A stretch of DNA of 64,000 nucleotides from NCBI GenBank assembly GCA_036924285.1, contig JAYKYS010000018.1, forward strand, positions 1,860,001 to 1,924,000, read 5' to 3'. Below are positions 58,604 through 64,000 of this stretch, piece after piece (the first letter of the stretch is position 1; each line of letters begins with the position of its first letter). The stretch is from Asterella californica. Lineage: Eukaryota; Streptophyta; Marchantiopsida; Marchantiales; Aytoniaceae. The notes under the pieces were generated by a model, which worked only from the letters and a program-made list of their open reading frames with translations, was not told the origin of the DNA and searched no databases. The position numbers were made by a program, and so were the translations under genes.

Positions 58604-59282
58604 TGTCGCGGCGAGAGTCTTTCTTGGAGAGGACGGACCTCTTGACTGTGATCGATCAAAGAAACGACCAAAAAAAAAACAGGTTGCTGTTGATGATGAG
58701 ATCTCAAAACCCTACTTCTTGCCGTCACCAATTACAAGACAAACACTCAAACAGACACCCAGCAGACACTCAGGCACACAGATAGATCTTTCAGGATTCA
58801 GAATAACTTTATTTCAGTGCCGACTGCACCATCAATTTCTTCAACTGTAAAGAAAATCTCTCTCTCTTCTTCTCTTGTACGTCTCTTTTTTCAAGTTCAT
58901 CTCAATCTCAATCTATTAGGTGAAATTCAGGCCCTTGACTCTTATTCTTCTCCTTGCGTCAACCTCCCAACTGAAAACTCCCAGAAATTTGATTCAAAAA
59001 CGATCAAAAACCTCTCACAGATCATCAACCCGGTCTCCGCTCAATAGACTGTCTCCTGTTCGTTTTGAGGGTAGCTCTGCCTCCAATCTGTATATTTGAT
59101 AAAGTTTTTGCTCCTAAACTCTTGTCTATCCCTTTGCGTCGATCTCCTCACTGAATTCTCTCAGAAATTTCATCTCCTCAACCCCCAAGCTTCTCCTGCG
59201 CGTCTCGACCGTTCTCCTTCTGCTCTTTGTAAAAAGTTCCCTATCTCACGCGGCCGCATGTTAATTAACCTAAAAGGTAAGT
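58604..59282 (-). repeat. 5' LTR (part) of the outer element
   Basis: The LTR ends GCGACA at 58,604 in the minus sense. Two diverged copies of an ~180-bp module are visible (about 58,935 and 59,113, both with TTGCGTC.A.CTCC and CAGAAATTT). The other edge is lost where repeat R begins near 59,283. Confidence 0.5.
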
Positions 59283-59375
59283 CCTCAGCTAAGCTGCCCC
59301 CCTGCTGTCCTTATAAGCAGAACTACTTATCAGAAGCAGACCTCTAGCTAAGCTGCCCCCTTGTTGTCCTTACGT
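59283..59375 (+). repeat. Dispersed repeat R, copy 2, left part
   Basis: CAGCTAAGCTGCCCCC.TG.TGTCC occurs twice here (59,287 and 59,347, about 60 bp apart). The second instance continues to TTACGT, matching copy 1 at 43,822-43,866. The repeat is broken at 59,375 by the second solo-LTR-like unit and resumes at about 61,731. Confidence 0.75.
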
Positions 59376-59587
59376 TGTCGTGTTGTGGTTCGACTCTTGT
59401 GTGAAATTCTCGTAGAACGTAAGTTGTGTTTTTTTCTGTGTTTCGTGAATCGTATCGCGTAACTCTCCGAACGGTGTGATGGGTGCCACGTTTGTGATTA
59501 TCTATTTAAGTGATCATACGGTAGAGAAACGTGCCAAGTCATCGATCTATGCACGTTCACTTTAGTTGTCCTTATCGCCGCATTTGT

Positions 59588-59598
59588 GTATAAAATGG
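59588..59598 (+). promoter_or_regulatory. TATA box of the LTR ORF pair, copy 2
   Basis: GTATAAAATGG lies 108 bp before the ATG of ORF a, the same distance as in copy 1. Confidence 0.6.
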
Positions 59599-59696
59599 TG
59601 CGTCGATGGTTCATAGGACATTCTCTCTCAACGCGTGATTTGTGAGGGTGCTCGGAGATCTGCATGGAGAAGTGAAGAACTGCAAGCGTGGTGGTT

Positions 59697-59912
59697 ATGG
59701 ACGGAGGTGTGATACCGGCTCCGGATCTTCCTTTCTCGAATCTGTTTCACATCAAGCTTCATTACATCCATCGCAACCACTTTCGACAGTGGTTAGTTGC
59801 GTACTTTGGTGATGAATTCGTGGGGAGGGTGATGGAGTTACAGCTTCCTGTGATCCTTCCGATCGTTACAAACAGAGAGACTTGGGATATGACGGTGTAC
59901 ATCTTATTGTGA
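59697..59912 (+). CDS. Small conserved LTR ORF a (71 aa), copy 2, intact
   Basis: An ATG-to-TGA frame of 71 codons, starting MDGGVIPAPDLPFSNLF and ending ETWDMTVYILL. The centre is RQWLVAYFGDEFVGR. It aligns gap-free with 48,169-47,954. Conserved positions include APDLP, the HFR triplet, P.IL.IVT and WD.TVYILL. The first ATG of this frame at 59,697 is used, not the upstream GTG. No transmembrane or signal segment is obvious. ORF b follows after six bases, so both could be read from one LTR transcript. I do not know the family; a fold made mostly of strands is possible from the alternating hydrophobic pattern. Confidence 0.55.
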   Translation: MDGGVIPAPDLPFSNLFHIKLHYIHRNHFRQWLVAYFGDEFVGRVMELQLPVILPIVTNRETWDMTVYILL

Positions 59913-59918
59913 GGAACA

Positions 59919-60122
59919 ATGGATCTCAATTACTCATCGAATGTTTTTTTCAACCTTTGGGTCGATGTCTAGTGTCATTGCAGACCGAAGATCAATCATG
60001 GAGCTTGGATCGTGAGAAACTTCGGACAAGAATATTTCAACCGAGTGATAGCTTCACCGTTTTCTTTTGTCGTACCTTTTATTGTAAGTCGTTTCCAAGT
60101 TGTAATATTGACTTTGTATTAG
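59919..60122 (+). pseudogene. Small conserved LTR ORF b, copy 2, one stop
   Basis: The ATG lies six nucleotides after ORF a. 67 codons reach TAG at 60,120-60,122, interrupted by a TAG at 59,970-59,972 (codon 18). It keeps WIVRNFGQEYFNRVIAS, FVVPFIVSRF and ILTLY, matching copy 1. It is four residues shorter near the start. Confidence 0.5.
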
Positions 60123-61730
60123 TCTGTGACTCAATCGTTCCATTCTCATTGAGTGCTTTTGTGTAGTTACGGATCGCAAAGAATCCGTCGACATATCTGA
60201 AAGATTTTCTGAGGTCTTAGAGTCTTGTTGATATCTTGTGTCTCCTTGGGAGTGAAAATTTGTCCTAGGGGAAAAAGTTGAGTGAAAAAAGACAAAAGTA
60301 AAGCTCTTTTTGCTCTTATTGGTTTATTTTTGAACCATTGGTGTTCTAGCTTATCCTCGCAACGTTTTTGTGGTTTTTGGAGGCTTCGGAGAGCCATTCG
60401 CAAAACGAAGGGTATGGTTGGAGAGCTCTTGACCGGGGCTACAATCTGAGCTGAAGAATCGTTCGATTTGATGGAAAAATGAGAGCGTTATGATCGATTG
60501 AGTGAAAGAAGATATAATTCGTATCTACTGCTACGTTTCTGGTTGTTTCAAGAGACTCATGAGGAGTTTTGAGGAGCTGTCTGTTGGGTTGGAGAGCTGA
60601 CGATGTGCTGGTCGTTTTGATATCAATTTCATCAGGTTCTTGATCGATTTGGATTCTGAACCGACCGATTGAAGTTGAGAAGTGTAGACGTGATAAGACG
60701 AGAACAGCGAACTATAATAGTCATGGATAGTTTGCTATTGTTTAACTTCTGAGTCGAATTGCTGAGTGAAACTTTCCAGGATTGAAGCATGTCTTATCAG
60801 TAAGATACTTGGGAAGTTTCACTTCAGATGGTCGAGTAGTTTGTTTAGAATCTTGGATCAAATGTACCTGGGTCTGTAAAGCTCTTAAGTTAACACAGAT
60901 TACGGTTTGATCCATATCTGAAATCCATAAAAAATTGATTTAAGATTTCGACCTGAAAATTGTTCAGGCTAGGAGTGAAGGGTCCAATCAAGCTTCCTGT
61001 GAAGTTTGATCATCATTGGTCGATTGGTTTGAGAGGACTGAGGTCTCAAAATTCAAAAATACTTCTGTTATTAGCAGTTTTGGATTTTTTGGTATCATCT
61101 AATGTCATTTTTGTCATTTTCGAGCAATTTGGAGAGGAGTTAGTGCTGAAACTGTCATGCCTGCATACAACTCGACAATGGAGGGTGTGAGGTTGATTTC
61201 ATCTCTTGGTGATGAAGGAGAACAGAGTCGTCATGAATCTTAAGCCGTTGTTTGGGTTCTCGGAGCTGCCAAGTATTACCGCCGTTGGTGCTATATTGAG
61301 ATCTGAGTTGTGTCTTGGAACATGCATGCTTTACCTTGCTGGAATGCTTGGTAGGCCAAGGTGTACAACAAGTTATATCGAGACTCGGTCAAGTTGGTTG
61401 AGCGATCCTATAGTATCTTTCAATTGTATCAAATAGAATTGTGACGACCAAACTGATGGGTAGTTAGCGTCGCTGAGAGTACTTAAATCATGCTTCTAGT
61501 GATTTAGAGTCAAGATTTGTATGTAACACAAATTTGTATAACTTATACGTATCGTGAGACCGTAGCAACTTTTAACTTTGAGTCGAGAGATACAAGATCA
61601 CTTGTCCGAGAAGAGTAGATAGAGAGCATTAAGATTGAAAGATCAAGGTTCAAAGCCAACCTGTTCAAGTCACCTATCTCTACACAACCATATACCCCGT
61701 GTATTCTTAGACAGAAAAACATGTTATACG

Positions 61731-61962
61731 ATAACATACAAAATCTTAATTACTAAACTAGCTCCCTTTTTAATAAAAGATTCACATCTGCTTTTTACAA
61801 AGCAGACCTTTCATTACTAAAGATCTTATAGCTTTTTTTGTAATTGCTAAGTTGATTCGATGATTAATTAATTGATTAACAAAAAATTTCTCTGCTCTTG
61901 ATGTCATCTTGAATATACCACAAGCTATCCAATGTAGACAAAAGCCTCTACACTTATGGTGC
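61731..61962 (+). repeat. Dispersed repeat R, copy 2, right part
   Basis: It resumes at AACATACAAAATCTTAATTACT and matches 43,867-44,097 through CTCTTGATGTCATCTTG to CTACACTTATG. With the left part it forms one repeat R split by the solo-LTR-like unit. Confidence 0.8.
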
Positions 61963-64000
61963 TTCACTGACAAAATATTATACTCCACTAGGGTAGATTT
62001 CAGAGTACATAAAAAACCAAAAAAAACTACAGCAGCGGTCTGGGTTCATACAATGGACCTGTTAGGACAACTGCAGAAGAATCTGGATGCTAGAGGAAGG
62101 AAAGCGACGCCTCTCCTCGGTTCCCAACTTCAAATGTGTGGAAATGGAAGACAAGACAAGACAGAACAGAGAAAAGGTAAGAACTCGAGCTCCCTGTAAG
62201 TTTGCAGAGAAGAGCAAATGTCGTCTCTCTCTCAGAGGACCGTGCTCACGCTAGAGATGCACGAAACTCCTGAATCTAGACGACACGTACAAAGAAACAG
62301 GGTGGCAGAATTTGACGTAAGATGTGGTGTGGTGAACGGCCAAGAAGAATTTGCTGCACTCAAGCGGCTTCTGTCACCTGTGTCTTAGACGCTTTGCTAT
62401 GGCACCACAGTATTGCCACAAGAAAAGAGCCCAAATCAAATTCTTCCTTTTAGTAGGTTTGAGACGAGACAATGGATCGAGAATTCCGTCGTTAAAGCAC
62501 CCCTCGATGGAGTTTACCCTCCACTGGATGCTTACTCCACCAACTGAGAGCCCCCGACGATCGATTTCAACTGCTCTCATGGTGGATTTTCACGCGTCGT
62601 GGTTGTCTGGAGCGTGATGGTAGACTTATTGGTCGACCTAGTGGTTTGCCTCGGTGCCACATCCCATGTTCAAGCCTAGCTATGCGGACTAGTGAGAGGA
62701 CAGAGTATTCAGATGCGTGGCAGAGATCGAAGTTGCCATTTCATTTGCTATAGTCACTGACTGGTTCAGCAGCAGTTGGTCATGAGAGTCGTGTTGAAAT
62801 GAAGCTCTTCCAACCTGGGAGAAACCCCGTCTCCCAATTGGACACACCATCCTGCTTGATCCCTGGCCCGTTGGGATCCGCGACACAAATGGACACACTG
62901 AACGACGTGAACGACAACAAACGGCGATGTACAAACCTAAGAACTGCGCAAGGAGAAAGTCTCTTGGAGGAAAGGTGGTTAACTGAGATCCATGACATGG
63001 AAATCCTTATTCTACATGTCACGATAACGGCAGAAAATTGGTTTAAGCCCTTGCTTTTTAGCTCTAGCAAAATCAGGTGATCATAATCTCCTTGCTAAAA
63101 CACTCGGCTCGACCATACTCGCCAGGACTCCGGCCCCTGAGCCTAGAACTTAAATGAAGAAGACACAGAATCTTCACCACCTCCAGGAACATGCTACTCT
63201 CCGAATCATAACAAGGTCCTACGGACGTTAGCCCTTGGCGGGCCTCTTCGTTTGGTGGTGGTGGCCATCTCCTCCTGGTAGTTTAGCAGCTTCTGTATGT
63301 ATAAGTAGCGGGAGAGCTGGAGCCAACAACATCTAGCTTAACACTGCTGCGAAGCTAGCTGGAAGGAAATCTGTACATAAAGGTACATATACTTGATTTT
63401 ATTGTGCGGTGAAACTAGTGAGGAGATCACGAGCGCTTCTGTTCGTCGTGTTAACAACTCTACCGGCTTCTGCGTGGGGCGACTCTTGATCGCAGCAGTG
63501 ATGCTTACAGGGCGCACCCCAGGTCGTAATTTGTTTCATACTTATTCTCGAATATCTACACAGTCAGGTCTTAAATTGTGTAAAATTCAAGATTACTGAA
63601 GCGGTGGAAGAAGGTCGATGACGCAAGCTGAATTCGAACCGACTGTGCCATCCATTTTACTTTGTCAATTTGAAGACACGTTGAGAGAGCTATATTGAAC
63701 CTGTTTTCTGTGAACACATTCTGCGTTCGACACCCCTTGTTATCGTTGTGCCGTCAAACTTGGTTACATCATACCTCCCGAGATCCCTCTCCAACGCAAG
63801 TGAACCTCTTGAAATCTTCAACATCTGACAGGTGTGTTAAGGCAGGGCTACCTCTTGACATTAGTGCCGTCCCCTCCGTGATCTGTCACGAGAGTCACGT
63901 TCGTTTCTAACTGAGATCTTTACCTTACTCAACTTCTGCTCGAGGTGAATTTCCTTCAATTTCTCAGTGACTTCACTGATGTTGGGACGTTTGGTGGGGT
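61963..64000. other. No gene supported
   Basis: Frames up to 96 codons occur on both strands but show no domain or family pattern. On minus, GGTTCGAATTC (about 63,636) resembles a tRNA B box without a matching A box. Confidence 0.35.

Larger units (their letters stand above)
44400..59282 (-). mobile_element. Outer Ty3/gypsy element split by two insertions
   Basis: On minus the order is 5' LTR (from 58,604 upward), primer site, gag (58,538-56,691), protease (56,728-56,303), RT (55,543-54,708), RNase H (54,551-54,076), [insert 48,868-54,038], integrase zinc region (48,867-48,466), [insert 45,929-48,461], integrase core and C-terminus (45,928-44,916), polypurine tract and 3' LTR. Each insert is bracketed by a 4-bp duplication and the reading frame resumes across it. 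This shows one original element of about 7 kb plus LTRs. Confidence 0.85.
59376..61727 (+). mobile_element. Solo-LTR-like unit with two small ORFs (copy 2)
   Basis: It begins TGTCGTGTTGTGG, like copy 1, and is about 2.35 kb. The end is set by alignment to copy 1 (GTGTATTC, AGA.A.AAA near the end) and by resumption of repeat R. The flanks are ACGT on the left and ACGA on the right, a probable decayed 4-bp target duplication. It holds a TATA box, ORF a, ORF b and a shared CTCTTATTGGTT-type region, in the same order as copy 1. No gag or pol. Confidence 0.7.

Noticed and set aside
471..59266. NotI-type GCGGCCGC sites (about 474, 27,892 and 59,250, the last next to TTAATTAA) as cloning-vector traces
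   Set aside because: No vector or linker sequence surrounds them, and the last lies within recognisable LTR-like DNA. Chance or genomic origin is simpler.
59882..60166. Overlapping 94-codon frame in the second solo-LTR-like unit
   Set aside because: It overlaps the junction of ORFs a and b in another frame and has no counterpart in copy 1, whereas a and b are conserved in both.

Overview
The window looks like nuclear DNA of a land plant, most likely a non-seed plant such as a bryophyte. The reasons are a plant-type tRNA-Tyr(GUA) gene with an 11-nt intron, a PADRE/DUF4228-type protein with an N-myristoylation motif, GT-AG introns, and several clades of plant LTR retrotransposon. The species assignment is inference, not proof.

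Host genes are few and lie in the less repetitive middle. They are a small secreted cysteine-rich peptide (12.2 kb), tRNA-Tyr (13.8 kb, minus), a PADRE-domain protein (28.3 kb) with a TATA box and a uORF, and a phase-consistent 8-exon gene of unknown function (39.1 to 36.1 kb, minus). A weak two-exon 52-aa ORF lies at 10.9 kb. Around them are MITE-like foldbacks, tRNA-derived SINE-like elements, minisatellites and AT-rich DNA.

The left end (1.2-6.3 kb) holds decayed Ty3/gypsy remnants: an integrase on plus and a gag on minus. A nearly complete but stop-riddled Ty3/gypsy chromovirus lies at 16,650-23,723. It has two ~940-bp LTRs, a GAAAT target duplication, a primer-binding site and all pol domains. 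A truncated Ty1/copia element occupies 42.2-43.8 kb (minus).

The right end (about 44.4-62.0 kb) is a nest. An outer minus-strand Ty3/gypsy element (gag 58.5 kb, protease 56.4 kb, RT 55 kb, RNase H 54.2 kb, integrase 48.8-44.9 kb) is split twice inside pol. One insert is a gag-only LTR element (48,868-54,038, TSD ACGG). The other is a 2.5-kb solo-LTR-like unit (45,929-48,461, TSD GCGG). A second unit related to the latter (59,376 to about 61,727, plus) sits inside another dispersed repeat.

The most unusual observation is that both solo-LTR-like units carry two tandem small ORFs behind a TATA box, separated by exactly 6 nt. Three of the four ORFs are 71 codons long. By my hand alignment the first ORFs are about 44% identical without gaps and the second about 55%. 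The two ORFs also look like distant paralogues of each other. I do not recognise the family. Two structure-forming mutations that look like template-switch events (7.3 kb and 56.7 kb) are also worth attention.
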